From contig JALUYL010000087.1 of the NCBI GenBank assembly GCA_027012955.1, positions 1 to 33,482 on the forward strand: a DNA stretch of 33,482 nt. The letters are read 5' to 3'. This document shows positions 1 through 8,728 of this stretch, in pieces. Position numbers and translations under genes: made by a program. This DNA is from Sulfurovum sp. (GTDB taxonomy: Bacteria; Campylobacterota; Campylobacteria; Campylobacterales; Sulfurovaceae). Position 1 is the first letter of the stretch, and each line of letters begins with the position of its first letter. The notes under the pieces are model-generated. The model was not told where the DNA came from. It searched no databases and saw nothing but the letters and a program-made list of their open reading frames with translations.

Positions 1-164
1 GTTTGTTCTTGTAGTGTTGTTTTTTTTTGGTAGATAATTATAACATTTATGAGGGTTTAAGGGCTTTTTTGAAATTCAATTTAGCTTAAATTGTGGGTTG
101 TCTTTGGGAATCTGCAAGTGGCTCATTTGTATTAAAATTAATTATAATTAAGGAGTGTAGTGTT

Positions 165-1265
165 ATGAAAAGAAATGCTGAAGAATTATTGACATTTATT
201 CTAGATACCATCAGTAACATTGCTTCTGTCCATCAACAAGAAAAATTATTGCATGAACTCTCTAAGATGTGTAGAGATATCGTTTTTGCTGACCGTTGTA
301 GTATCTGGATTTTAGATAAGCGTCATCATACTCTATGGACAAAGGTAGCTGATGGTGTGGAGCCCATTAGTATGGATGCAAGCAAAGGTCTTGTAGGAAA
401 TGCAGTAAATGACAATAAAGCACTGATTATCAATGATGTACAAAATGATGTGCGCTTCAATAATGCCATAGATAAAAAAACAGGGTATCTGACCCAAACA
501 ATGATGGTTATACCTATGGAAAATAAAAATGATGAAGTCATAGGTGCGATACAGGTTATAAACAAAAAAGAGGATGAGACTTTTTCTAAATTAGATTTAA
601 AGTATTTGACTTTGGCTGCTTCTTATGCGGCTGAGACCATCGGGACTATCTTGCTCTTAGAAGAGATAGATAAGACGCAAAAAGAACTTATCTATATTAT
701 GGGGGTTACAGGGGAAAACCGTTCTAAAGAAACAGGTTTTCATGTGAAGCGTGTAGCAGAGTACTCTTGGCTTTTGGCGAAACTTTATGGGTTGCCACCT
801 AGCGAATGTGAACGTTTACGAGATGTGTCTCCTATGCATGACATTGGGAAGATAGGTATCGCAGATGCCATTTTAAATAAGCCTGGTCGTTTAGATGATG
901 GAGAAATGGATATTATGAAAACGCATGCTAAGTTAGGACACGATATTTTGCGATATTCGGAACTCCCACTTCTAAAAGCAGCTTCTATCGTAGCGTATGA
1001 ACACCATGAGCGTTTTGATGGTACAGGGTACCCCAATCAAGTAGAAGGTGAAGAGATACACATCTTTGGGCGTATTACTGCTTTGGCAGATGTATTTGAT
1101 GCTTTGGGTTCTGAAAGAGTGTATAAAAAAGCATGGGATGATGAACGTATTATTGCACTTTTTCAAGAAGAGAAAGGTAAACATTTTGACCCTCATTTAG
1201 TAGACTTATTTCTAGAGCATCGTGAAGACTTTTTTGCGATACGTAAGGAGTTTGCTGATGTCTAA
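165..1265 (+). CDS. GAF domain plus HD-GYP domain phosphodiesterase
   Basis: Predicted cytoplasmic cyclic-di-GMP phosphodiesterase. The GAF domain spans about residues 8-165 (RCSIWIL, LWTKVADGVEP, then INKKEDETF). The HD-GYP domain spans about 180-360, with the metal-binding HD pair at H225-D226 in MHDIGKIGI and an intact HHERFDGTGYP signature ending at P290, so the catalytic site looks functional. I chose the ATG at 165 because AAGGAG lies just upstream; an earlier in-frame start at 93 has no ribosome site and would add residues unlike the family. The stop overlaps the next gene by 8 nt, so the two are probably translationally coupled. GAF ligand is unknown. The GAF resembles that of the lone GAF protein at 6171. 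Family assignment is secure; the c-di-GMP substrate is family knowledge. Confidence 0.92.
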   Translation: MKRNAEELLTFILDTISNIASVHQQEKLLHELSKMCRDIVFADRCSIWILDKRHHTLWTKVADGVEPISMDASKGLVGNAVNDNKALIINDVQNDVRFNNAIDKKTGYLTQTMMVIPMENKNDEVIGAIQVINKKEDETFSKLDLKYLTLAASYAAETIGTILLLEEIDKTQKELIYIMGVTGENRSKETGFHVKRVAEYSWLLAKLYGLPPSECERLRDVSPMHDIGKIGIADAILNKPGRLDDGEMDIMKTHAKLGHDILRYSELPLLKAASIVAYEHHERFDGTGYPNQVEGEEIHIFGRITALADVFDALGSERVYKKAWDDERIIALFQEEKGKHFDPHLVDLFLEHREDFFAIRKEFADV

Positions 1266-2034
1266 TATACAAATTTTAGGTGCCTATGGTGCCAAAAGTG
1301 CAAAAGGGGGAAGCAGTGCTTTCCTGCTTAACACACATCATGTACTCGATGCTGGTAATCTTCTAAGACCTTTACGAGAAAAGAGCGCGGTACTTAAAAG
1401 TATATGGATTACCCATTCCCATCTTGATCACATCTCCGATATAGCATATATTTTAGATAACTATTATGAACAACGTACAGAGAAATTGATGTTAAGAGCT
1501 TTACCTGAAACGCTAGCTATATTGAAAGAACATTTTTTTAACCATAAGATTTGGCCTGATTTTTCAGAGATACCTTTAGCTGATGGCAGCGATATGAGTT
1601 TAGGGTATGAAGCTGTGAAGCCTTTAGAAAGTTATACTTTAGACGATGATGAATCTATCTATGCATTTAAAACAGACCATACTGTGCCTAGCTGTGGGTA
1701 TGTGATACAAAAAAAGAAAACAAGTGTGTTGATTTCGGCAGATACCTATAGTTTGGAAGGTGTGATTGATATGGTACGTAAAGATGAGAGTATTCGTACT
1801 TTAGTACTTGAATGTTCATTTCCTATAGCATTATTTGAGTTGGCAAAAGCAAGTAAACATTTAACTGCACAGCTTCTTTTTGAAAGACTAAAACCCCTAG
1901 AAGGCAAGGGATTAAAGCTTTATATAAATCATCTCAAACCAAGTTATGAAAATCAAATTAAAGAAGAGATTAAAGCGTATCAAAAAAACTGGGATGTGCA
2001 TATATTAGATGATGGGGATATCATCTCTTTTTAG
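1258..2034 (+). CDS. Metallo-beta-lactamase fold hydrolase, class II 3',5'-cyclic-nucleotide phosphodiesterase-like
   Basis: 258-residue cytoplasmic hydrolase. The metal motif HSHLDH is at residues 53-58. An ISADTYS stretch, a later SKHLTAQLL segment and INHLKPSYE near the C-terminus follow the layout of class II cyclic-nucleotide phosphodiesterases (CpdP/PDE1 type), which hydrolyse cAMP or cGMP. The ATG at 1258 is preceded by AAGGAG at good spacing and overlaps the HD-GYP stop; an upstream in-frame ATG at 1222 lies inside the HD-GYP gene and lacks such a site. It converges with 9 nt spacing on a CHASE2 adenylate cyclase, which makes cAMP degradation an attractive role. A generic MBL hydrolase remains possible. 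Confidence 0.8.
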   Translation: MSNIQILGAYGAKSAKGGSSAFLLNTHHVLDAGNLLRPLREKSAVLKSIWITHSHLDHISDIAYILDNYYEQRTEKLMLRALPETLAILKEHFFNHKIWPDFSEIPLADGSDMSLGYEAVKPLESYTLDDDESIYAFKTDHTVPSCGYVIQKKKTSVLISADTYSLEGVIDMVRKDESIRTLVLECSFPIALFELAKASKHLTAQLLFERLKPLEGKGLKLYINHLKPSYENQIKEEIKAYQKNWDVHILDDGDIISF

Positions 2035-2043
2035 CAAGGGACT

Positions 2044-4176
2044 TTATTTTGTTGTCATCTTCAGTATAGGACTAAATGTTTTTTCTGTGTCATCTAAGGC
2101 TTCTTCACAACGTTTCAAATACTGTATGTAAAGTGTACATGGGTAAAGTTCACAAAGCATTTCAAAAGCATTTTTAGCTTCTATCAGTTGTGCATTTTGA
2201 TACGCTTCAAAAGCAGTAAGGTAAAGTGTTGACTCTTCTGTCTCAATGTTTTTTGTATTGCAAATAACTTCATAGATCTTTACAGCGTTACTTTTACCTT
2301 TTACTGCGACTGTATCTATGGGGCGTATGTTGTAAGTACCTGTAAGTGCCTGTAAGGTCGCTTCTGAGATAAGAATCTGTACATCATAGTGTCTGGTGAG
2401 ACCTTCGAGTCTGGAAGCAAGGTTGACATTGTCTCCGATGACTGTATAGTCAGAACGTCCTTTAGCACCCATGTCTCCTGCCGTGACAAGCCCTGTATGT
2501 AAGCCTATACCAATGTTGATAGTCACATTGTATTTTGCAGTAATAACAGCATTAATTTGGGCAAGGCTTTCTATCTGCGCTATGGCACTTTGTACGGCTT
2601 TATCTGCATGCTTTGGTACTGCAAGAGGTGCATTCCAATACGCCATAATGGCATCACCAATAAACTTATCGATAGTACCTTGATGGTCTATAATACTCTC
2701 TACCATAGGTGTCATATATGTGTTGAGCATTTCGATTAGTTTGACGGGTGAGCCTAGTGTTTCGGAGATGGAGGTAAACCCTTTGATGTCTGAAAAAAAG
2801 ACAGTGGATTCTACTTCTTTTGGGTTGACTAACTCTTCACTTGCATGCTTGATAAGGTGATTCATGACAGAGGTCGAAACTTTTTTACCGAGTATCTTTT
2901 TGGCTTCTTCTTTTTGCTTAAATGAAACCATATAGTCTATGGCAACAGAACTGATGAGTGTGAGAAGAAAAGCCAAAAGTGGGAACAGTAGATTTAGCAC
3001 CAATCCATAGCTAAAAAGTAGCGTAAAAAAGAGAGTACCCAAACCATAAAGGACAAGAAGTGCCACTGGTAAGATAAGCCATGAGCGTAAGGTGTGCCAT
3101 AAAAGCATAAATGCAATGATTAGCATCCATAATATGCTGAGATTGTAGAGTACCGCATTGTGTGGTTGCGCAAGGAAATCTTTGCTGAGAAGATTATCAA
3201 TGACATTGGCATGTATCTCAACCCCCGGGATATTATTATCAAAAGGAATAGCCCTTAAATCATACAGTCCTAACGCAGAGGTACCAACCAATACAAATTT
3301 ATCTTTAAGGGCATTGGTTGGTACTTTATGGGTCAATATATTTTTTGCTGAGATGTAGGTGTAGTGATGTTTAGGTCCTCTAAAGTTGATAAAGAGACGA
3401 CCAAAATTATCGATAGGTATGTGGTATGACTCAAAGTCCATACTTTCTATGCTAAAGGCATTTCCTTGGACGGTAATTTTATTGACATTGCTATAGATGC
3501 GTACCATTTCTAGTGCAAGAGAGGTGTATAGAGTATGGTCATACTTCATAATGAGAGGTACACTGCGTATCATACCATTGGCATCGGGAATGTTATTGAA
3601 AAAACCACTTGAATAGAGTGATTCCTGTAGTATAGGTATGTTTAATATCGTACTGCTTGGTGTGAGTAAACTATGGTTGTCTTTTAGTCCTTTTTGTATG
3701 ATGATAGCAGGGATGAGGGGTGCTTCATTTTGTATTTTTGTTTTATCGAAGGTAAAGAGATATCCACCTACTATGGGTGCTGTTTGAAAGGTTTGGGCTA
3801 AAATGGCATCATTGTTAGGTAATGTCTTTGGAAGATTTGAAAATTTTTGTGAGAGCAGATGGGGGGAAGCTCTGTCTGCTTCTGAAAAAATGATATCCAA
3901 TCCTATGATGCCTGGTTGTAAAGCGTTAATGTTTTGAAAAAGTTGGGAGACTAGATCACGACTCCATGGCCATTGTCCATAGGCTTTGAGTGAAGCATCA
4001 TCTATATCTACAATGACAATAGAGTCATTTTTAGGCAGTTCACCTCTAATCACAAACATAAAATCACGTAAACGATTGTCAAGAGAGAAAAAGGTTTGTG
4101 GCGTAAAAAGATACGCCCAAGAAAGAAAGAAGGCTAACCCAAAGGTACTAAATAGTTTTAGTAAGTTGGCTTTCAT
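2044..4176 (-). CDS. CHASE2-domain membrane adenylate cyclase (class III)
   Basis: 710-residue inner-membrane sensor cyclase making cAMP from ATP. One N-terminal membrane helix (about 5-25) leads into an extracytoplasmic CHASE2 domain (about 30-335), then three helices (about 342-415) and a cytoplasmic class III cyclase domain (about 455-640). Catalytic residues are in place: metal-binding D463 (FFSDIKGFTS) and D508 (FIGDAIMAYW), adenine-selecting K504 and D576 (SDYTVIGDN), and transition-state N585 and R589 (NVNLASRLEG). The Lys/Asp pair favours ATP over GTP. The tail after 650 is helical and TPR-like. It is the last gene of a minus operon, 5 nt after the FecR gene, so the periplasmic partner may feed its CHASE2 sensor (inference). 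Confidence 0.93.
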   Translation of the reverse strand: MKANLLKLFSTFGLAFFLSWAYLFTPQTFFSLDNRLRDFMFVIRGELPKNDSIVIVDIDDASLKAYGQWPWSRDLVSQLFQNINALQPGIIGLDIIFSEADRASPHLLSQKFSNLPKTLPNNDAILAQTFQTAPIVGGYLFTFDKTKIQNEAPLIPAIIIQKGLKDNHSLLTPSSTILNIPILQESLYSSGFFNNIPDANGMIRSVPLIMKYDHTLYTSLALEMVRIYSNVNKITVQGNAFSIESMDFESYHIPIDNFGRLFINFRGPKHHYTYISAKNILTHKVPTNALKDKFVLVGTSALGLYDLRAIPFDNNIPGVEIHANVIDNLLSKDFLAQPHNAVLYNLSILWMLIIAFMLLWHTLRSWLILPVALLVLYGLGTLFFTLLFSYGLVLNLLFPLLAFLLTLISSVAIDYMVSFKQKEEAKKILGKKVSTSVMNHLIKHASEELVNPKEVESTVFFSDIKGFTSISETLGSPVKLIEMLNTYMTPMVESIIDHQGTIDKFIGDAIMAYWNAPLAVPKHADKAVQSAIAQIESLAQINAVITAKYNVTINIGIGLHTGLVTAGDMGAKGRSDYTVIGDNVNLASRLEGLTRHYDVQILISEATLQALTGTYNIRPIDTVAVKGKSNAVKIYEVICNTKNIETEESTLYLTAFEAYQNAQLIEAKNAFEMLCELYPCTLYIQYLKRCEEALDDTEKTFSPILKMTTK

Positions 4177-4181
4177 TATGG

Positions 4182-4823
4182 CTATGGATAATTAGCATAC
4201 GGGTTAAGTTGCACAGCAGGTATTTTTCCTGTTGGTGGTACTAACTCTTGTATATCTGAAACATCATAAATTTTTGGTTTCAACTCTGCTTCATGAAGAG
4301 CACTTTTTTTATGTTTAAATTCAAAGCTTTCTCCTGCTTTTAAGTCTCTTATGTTTTCCCCAAATTTTACACGTATAGCACCAAAGTGACAAGTAAAACG
4401 TTCTACACCATCACGTTGTAAAACAGAGAAGTCTGTTCCTCTGATACCGATAGTGGCAGAAGACGTTTTAACTTGAAAACGCTCAGGGGCTATCTTGCCT
4501 ATGCGTCCTGTGACAGAACGAAAGAAACCACGGCTTGATTTCATATGTATGGTTGAGGCTTTTGTACCATCAAAGAAGTATTTGGTAAAAGAAAAGGAGG
4601 AGTTAGACCCTACTGTAATCACCGTTTCATCCTTTAACATAATTTGAGCACGTGTTTTCTCAGCAGTGGTGATAGTGTCTCCCTGCTTGAGTTCCATACC
4701 ATTACTTGCAGGCAGTTTTGTTTCTGCTCTGTGTATGGTTGCTGTGCCTTTGAGTGCCATAATGTTCCCAATATTGGCAAAGATGCTACTGCTTATAGCA
4801 AATAGTAGTAAGAGGTATTTCAT
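4182..4823 (-). CDS. Secreted FecR-domain protein
   Basis: 213 residues with an N-terminal signal peptide (about 1-16, MKYLLLLFAISSSIFA) and a FecR domain from about 20 to 140. Typical FecR features are visible: LKQGDTITT, an AQIMLKDETVITVGSNSSF stretch and KTSSATIGIRGTDFSV. It is therefore predicted to be periplasmic. FecR domains occur in transmembrane signalling, and in stand-alone form they often accompany CHASE2 cyclases and TPR/barrel proteins, as here. It sits 13 nt after the outer-membrane protein gene and 5 nt before the cyclase gene. A GGAGAG ribosome site precedes the ATG. Its ligand is not visible. Confidence 0.85.
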   Translation of the reverse strand: MKYLLLLFAISSSIFANIGNIMALKGTATIHRAETKLPASNGMELKQGDTITTAEKTRAQIMLKDETVITVGSNSSFSFTKYFFDGTKASTIHMKSSRGFFRSVTGRIGKIAPERFQVKTSSATIGIRGTDFSVLQRDGVERFTCHFGAIRVKFGENIRDLKAGESFEFKHKKSALHEAELKPKIYDVSDIQELVPPTGKIPAVQLNPYANYP

Positions 4824-4836
4824 TTTCTCTCCTTCA

Positions 4837-6054
4837 TTAGTAAGTGAACTCTACACCAAACATCATAACATTTTTGCTATATTTGATAGGTGCATAGTTT
4901 GAATTGTTTTTTGCATAGGTATCGCGAAGATACAGTGCATATTTCTTTGACATGTCATAGGTTAGTTTTACATCAATCTGATTAAAATCATCTTTTCTAG
5001 TATTACTGTTAGGGAGTATTAAAGTACCAATATTATCACTATAATCACCATAACGGTATAGGTAGCTCAAGTCCATAAAGAGTTTGGGTGTAAAATGATG
5101 TTGGATACTGGTATCAAAACGAAAAAATTTGGCATCGAGAAATTTGTTATGCACATTTTGGTCTGAGGTTCGCTTCTCATACTGTAAGTGTAAAGAAACT
5201 TTATCTCCATAGAGTGGGAAGTAAAGACCAGCTCCTAATCCTAAGGTATTTGCATCGTTCACGTTATCTACAGCATCTACATAGGCTCTTTGAATATAAA
5301 GTGCATTAATGTCTAAAAGTGCACTCTCCCAAACAGGCAATGTAATGTGGGGTAAAAATTGGTAGTGTTCTAAAAGATTTTTGTCTAAATAGTGTGTGGC
5401 GTTATAGCGTAGAGGTAAGTAAAGTCTGTAACTGTCATTTTCATACCCTATGCCTACTTCCATAGTGGCTACACGCAAGTCATACAAGTGTGCTGAAAAA
5501 TTGCTTTGATCATAGAAGTCCAAAACTCCTTTCGCAAACCAACCTTCATAGTCTTCAAAATAATAGGTATATGCCATATTGGCACTAAAACGAAGAAACC
5601 GAGAACCAATCTTCCCTTGACTGCCTATAATACCAAAATAGTTATCTAGCGCATCTCCACCAGGATTGACATTGATATTGTCATCATAGCCTAAAGCGAC
5701 ATTGGCACGAATTTTAAGGGCATCACTGCGTACATTTTCATCAAAAGAGATATCAAGATTACTTCTGTTTGATTTTGTATAAATCGCTTCAAGTGCACTT
5801 TGTGCTTCTTGATTGTCAGCATCTAAGATAAGTACACGTTCATATGCACTCATGGCTTCTTCTGTCTTACCAAGCTTTTGTGCACTTTTTGCCCAAAGTA
5901 GGTGTAACTTAGGATTATCGTACGACTTAAAAGAGTGTTTCCCCTCTTTTAATGCCTGTGTGTATTGTCCAGCATTGTAGTACTGTAGCATCTGTGTGTA
6001 GCTCGCTTGAAGCATAAGACTTAAAGAGAGTATGGTAAAGAGTATTTTTATCAT
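4837..6054 (-). CDS. TPR plus outer-membrane beta-barrel protein
   Basis: 405 residues: signal peptide (about 1-17), two TPR-like helical repeats (about 20-95; YYNAGQYTQALKEGK and LGKTEEAMSAYERVL), then a long region of alternating polar and aromatic residues ending in FGVEFTY. That terminal aromatic motif is typical of outer-membrane barrels. The layout resembles SLAM/DUF560-type TPR-barrel proteins, but I cannot name a family with certainty. It is the first gene of the operon with FecR and the adenylate cyclase; AAAGGAG lies just upstream of the ATG. A three-part envelope path, outer membrane to FecR to CHASE2, is inferred from gene order only. Confidence 0.75.
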   Translation of the reverse strand: MIKILFTILSLSLMLQASYTQMLQYYNAGQYTQALKEGKHSFKSYDNPKLHLLWAKSAQKLGKTEEAMSAYERVLILDADNQEAQSALEAIYTKSNRSNLDISFDENVRSDALKIRANVALGYDDNINVNPGGDALDNYFGIIGSQGKIGSRFLRFSANMAYTYYFEDYEGWFAKGVLDFYDQSNFSAHLYDLRVATMEVGIGYENDSYRLYLPLRYNATHYLDKNLLEHYQFLPHITLPVWESALLDINALYIQRAYVDAVDNVNDANTLGLGAGLYFPLYGDKVSLHLQYEKRTSDQNVHNKFLDAKFFRFDTSIQHHFTPKLFMDLSYLYRYGDYSDNIGTLILPNSNTRKDDFNQIDVKLTYDMSKKYALYLRDTYAKNNSNYAPIKYSKNVMMFGVEFTY

Positions 6055-6170
6055 TTTAGGCTCCTTTCCCCAAAGGTAATACCTATATTATAGTCAGAAG
6101 AGTATTAAACGATTATTATAAGCATATTTAAGCTATGATTTTTTATATATAGATATTTAAGGGAGAGAAA
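6055..6170. promoter_or_regulatory. Divergent promoter region between the cyclase operon and the GAF gene
   Basis: On the minus strand a perfect TATAAT lies at 6092-6087, about 33 nt upstream of the barrel-protein ATG, with AAAGGAG between; the -35 is poor. On the plus strand the region is very AT-rich and has GGGAGAG before the GAF ATG. Only the minus-strand -10 is convincing. Confidence 0.4.
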
Positions 6171-6650
6171 ATGACAGATAATACCTATGCCAATTTGGCA
6201 GCTTTTGGGAAGAAACTACTTAACGCCACAGGGCTTGAAGAGGGCTTACCGCTTATCGCCAATTATGCCTGCAATATTATAAATGCAGAACGATGTTCTA
6301 TTTTTGTGTATGACAAAGCTACGGGTGAACTTTGGACGACTTTGGCAGATGGCATTGAACGTATTGTTATTGATGCAGATAAAGGCGTGGTAGGGCAGGC
6401 TTTGAAAATACGAGAAGTTGTGGTAGAAAATGATATTGAAAAAAGTCTTTATTTTTTAGATACAGTCGATAAAAGTAGTGGCTTTAAAACCAAAAATCTC
6501 ATAGTAGCACCTATTTTTGATGAAAAGAAAAAAATCATAGGGGCACTAGAACTACTCAATAAACCTGAAGATTTTACAGCTTCAGATGCTAAGTTTATGG
6601 TCTTTTTCGCAAACTTTATTAGTTCGTTTATCGATTTGGCACGAAGGTAG
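6171..6650 (+). CDS. Stand-alone GAF domain protein
   Basis: 159 residues, essentially one GAF domain (about 5-155): ERCSIFVYDKATGELWTTLA, then DADKGVVGQA and LLNKPEDFTASD. The NK...F..D pattern is shared with cyclic-nucleotide-binding GAF domains, but is not proof of binding. It closely resembles the GAF half of the HD-GYP protein at 165 (RCSI, LWT, ADG.E, DA.KG.VG), which suggests paralogy. There is no output domain, so it is a small ligand-binding or partner protein. GGGAGAG precedes the ATG. It diverges from the cyclase operon, so it may report or buffer the same second messenger (inference). Confidence 0.85.
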   Translation: MTDNTYANLAAFGKKLLNATGLEEGLPLIANYACNIINAERCSIFVYDKATGELWTTLADGIERIVIDADKGVVGQALKIREVVVENDIEKSLYFLDTVDKSSGFKTKNLIVAPIFDEKKKIIGALELLNKPEDFTASDAKFMVFFANFISSFIDLARR

Positions 6651-6651
6651 A

Positions 6652-6744
6652 TGTTATGTGCCTAACTCTTTTGTGGTAGATGACGATATTGAGGTTGGTT
6701 TTGGAGCTAAGATTCCGTTGTGGTTATTTGGATTTTTATATTAA
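6652..6744 (+). pseudogene. Possible remnant of a hexapeptide acyltransferase N-terminus
   Basis: Without a start codon, the frame beginning at 6652 reads CYVPNSFVVDDDIEVGFGAK before losing similarity and stopping. This resembles the start of WbbJ-type left-handed beta-helix acetyltransferases (pattern Y.H.SSYVDD.VEIGEGTKIW). It is short and could be chance. No other gene is visible between the GAF gene and the DUF2164 gene. Confidence 0.22.
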
Positions 6745-6766
6745 ATGAAAAAGACGAAGGAAAAAG

Positions 6767-7024
6767 ATGTCACACATCACATTCACAGAAGATGAAAAAT
6801 CAACATTAGTAGATAAAGTTAAAAACTATTTTGAAAATGAACTTTTGCAGGAGATAGGGCAGTTTGATGCAGAGTTTTTGTTGGAGTTCTTTTCCAATGA
6901 GATAGGTGGGTACCATTATAACAAGGGGTTGAGGGATGCTCAAGATATTTTTAAAGAGAAAGTGGAGAGTATGACTGATGCTATTTATGAACTAGAAGTG
7001 CTTACTGAGTTTTCGGGTAAATAG
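6767..7024 (+). CDS. DUF2164 family protein
   Basis: 85 residues, full length for DUF2164. Conserved blocks are visible: a run of charged residues leading to VKNYFENELLQEIGQFDAEF, then FFSNEIGGYHYNKGLRDAQ. The family is widespread in Proteobacteria and has no known biochemical function; it is predicted cytoplasmic. GAAGGAAAA precedes the ATG. It stands 24 nt upstream of the TIR gene on the same strand and may be cotranscribed. DUF2164 genes usually occur in unrelated contexts, so I do not count it as part of the TIR system. Confidence 0.85.
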   Translation: MSHITFTEDEKSTLVDKVKNYFENELLQEIGQFDAEFLLEFFSNEIGGYHYNKGLRDAQDIFKEKVESMTDAIYELEVLTEFSGK

Positions 7025-7048
7025 GCTTTTTTAGATATACTTTACTTC

Positions 7049-8728
7049 ATGAACGAAACATACACATACAAAGCATTCATCAGCTACTCGCACAAAGACA
7101 AAGCCTTTGCTTCGTGGTTACAAAGAGGGATAGAGAACTATACTATTCCTCGTGCTTTGAGAGAGAAATATCCCCATCTTCCTACTGATTTAAAACGTAG
7201 CGTATTTAGAGATGAAGAAGAGCTTGCAGGGGCTAGTGCGCTTACACCTGTGCTTGAAAATGCACTTAAGACCTCTGAAAAGCTTATAGTCATTTGTTCT
7301 GTTGATTCTGTCATGTCTTCATGGGTTGAAAAAGAGATAGTCTTTTTTAAAGAAGTGCATGATGACAGTCATATCGTCAGTATTATCAAAGAGGGTGAGG
7401 TAAAAGAAGTACTTTCTAAAGCATTGAGAGAAGAGGGTGTTGAACCTTTGGCTATAGATGCTTCCATGGGACGAAAAAAAGCTTTGGTAAAAGTCATCGC
7501 TACGTTGCTTGGGGTAGATTTTCCAGAGCTGTGGGAGAGGGAGAAGAAAGAAGAAAGAAAGAGACTGTGGTTTAAGAGCATGATAGTGGTGACTTTTTTA
7601 CTTTTGGGTATCTATACGTATGTGCAGTATACGGCTATATCGTCCAACAAAGAGCTTGATGGCTTAAATACGCAGATATCGAAGATAGAGTATAGGCTTA
7701 AACGTAGTACGCTGAGTAAGGGCGAAGCGTATCGCTTGGGTGAGAGACTTAAAGTCCTTTCTGATATGAAAAAACGCAAGATAGACACCTTGAAATGGTT
7801 TGGTCTGTTTCATAGTTCTGTGGCTAAAAAAGCAAAAAAACTGTATGACAAAGGTGGTGTAGATGCAGCGCTTGCTTTGCTGGAATCATCGAAATCTGTA
7901 GCCGAAGATACCGTGTATGCGAAGAAAAATATGCTTCGGGCAAAGCTCTACATAGAAAAAAAAGATTATGCTGAAGCAACGCGCTTTTATGAAAAAGCTG
8001 TGATGGTGGATGCAAGCTATGAAAATGTGTATGATTATGTACTCTTTTTGATGCAAGAAAAGCAGATGAAAGAGGCTAAAGTGTGGTTGGAAACATTAAA
8101 AACATATGACCTGAAACCTGCTGAAAGTGCCAATGTACTTAACCGTTTGGGCATCGTTTATAGGCATTTAAAACGTTATGATGAAGCCAAAGAAATGTAT
8201 GCACAAGCATTGGCGCTACGTCAAGCACTAGCGCGTGAAAATCCTGACAAATATACCTTAGACTTAGCATGGACATACAATAATTTGGGTGTACTTTATA
8301 AAAAAATAAATGCACTCCATGAAGCCAAAGAGATGCATGAAAAAGCATTTTCATTGCGTAAGACTTTGGTAGAGAAAGATGCGAAAAAGTATACGTTTTA
8401 TGTGACATGTTCTATGCATAACTTAGGTGAACTCTACAGTAGTTTAAAGCAGACCGATGAAGCCAAAAAGTATTTTGAAGAGTCTATAAAGATACGCAGA
8501 AAGTTACTTACACAAAATCCTAAAAAGTACTTGCCTGCGTTGGCAACATCACTGAATGACTTGGCAAAACTTTATGTGGATACAAATAAACCTGACAAGG
8601 CTAGAGAGTTATATGAAGAGGCTTTAAGCTATAGGAAAACGTTGGCAAAAGAAAATCCACAGGCTTTTACTGCTGCATTAAAAGAGACACAAAAAGCCTT
8701 AGACACATTGGCTAAAGGAGTGCAGTAG
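7049..8728 (+). CDS. TIR domain, transmembrane helix and TPR repeat protein
   Basis: 559 residues. An N-terminal TIR_2-type domain (about 6-165) has the FISYSHKDK box, a VFRDEEELAGAS loop and SSWVEKEI; E96 aligns by motif with the catalytic glutamate of SARM1-type NAD-cleaving TIRs. A basic stretch (EREKKEERKRLWFK) precedes one membrane helix (about 175-194), then a coiled region, then at least five TPRs (about 265-550), the last four being 42-44-residue kinesin-light-chain-type repeats. This matches the bacterial class of TIR-TM-WD40/TPR proteins. Predicted role: membrane-anchored sensor that cleaves NAD or makes a nucleotide signal when its TPRs bind a trigger (inference). No strong ribosome site precedes the ATG. 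Its stop overlaps the next start by 1 nt. Confidence 0.9.
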   Translation: MNETYTYKAFISYSHKDKAFASWLQRGIENYTIPRALREKYPHLPTDLKRSVFRDEEELAGASALTPVLENALKTSEKLIVICSVDSVMSSWVEKEIVFFKEVHDDSHIVSIIKEGEVKEVLSKALREEGVEPLAIDASMGRKKALVKVIATLLGVDFPELWEREKKEERKRLWFKSMIVVTFLLLGIYTYVQYTAISSNKELDGLNTQISKIEYRLKRSTLSKGEAYRLGERLKVLSDMKKRKIDTLKWFGLFHSSVAKKAKKLYDKGGVDAALALLESSKSVAEDTVYAKKNMLRAKLYIEKKDYAEATRFYEKAVMVDASYENVYDYVLFLMQEKQMKEAKVWLETLKTYDLKPAESANVLNRLGIVYRHLKRYDEAKEMYAQALALRQALARENPDKYTLDLAWTYNNLGVLYKKINALHEAKEMHEKAFSLRKTLVEKDAKKYTFYVTCSMHNLGELYSSLKQTDEAKKYFEESIKIRRKLLTQNPKKYLPALATSLNDLAKLYVDTNKPDKARELYEEALSYRKTLAKENPQAFTAALKETQKALDTLAKGVQ

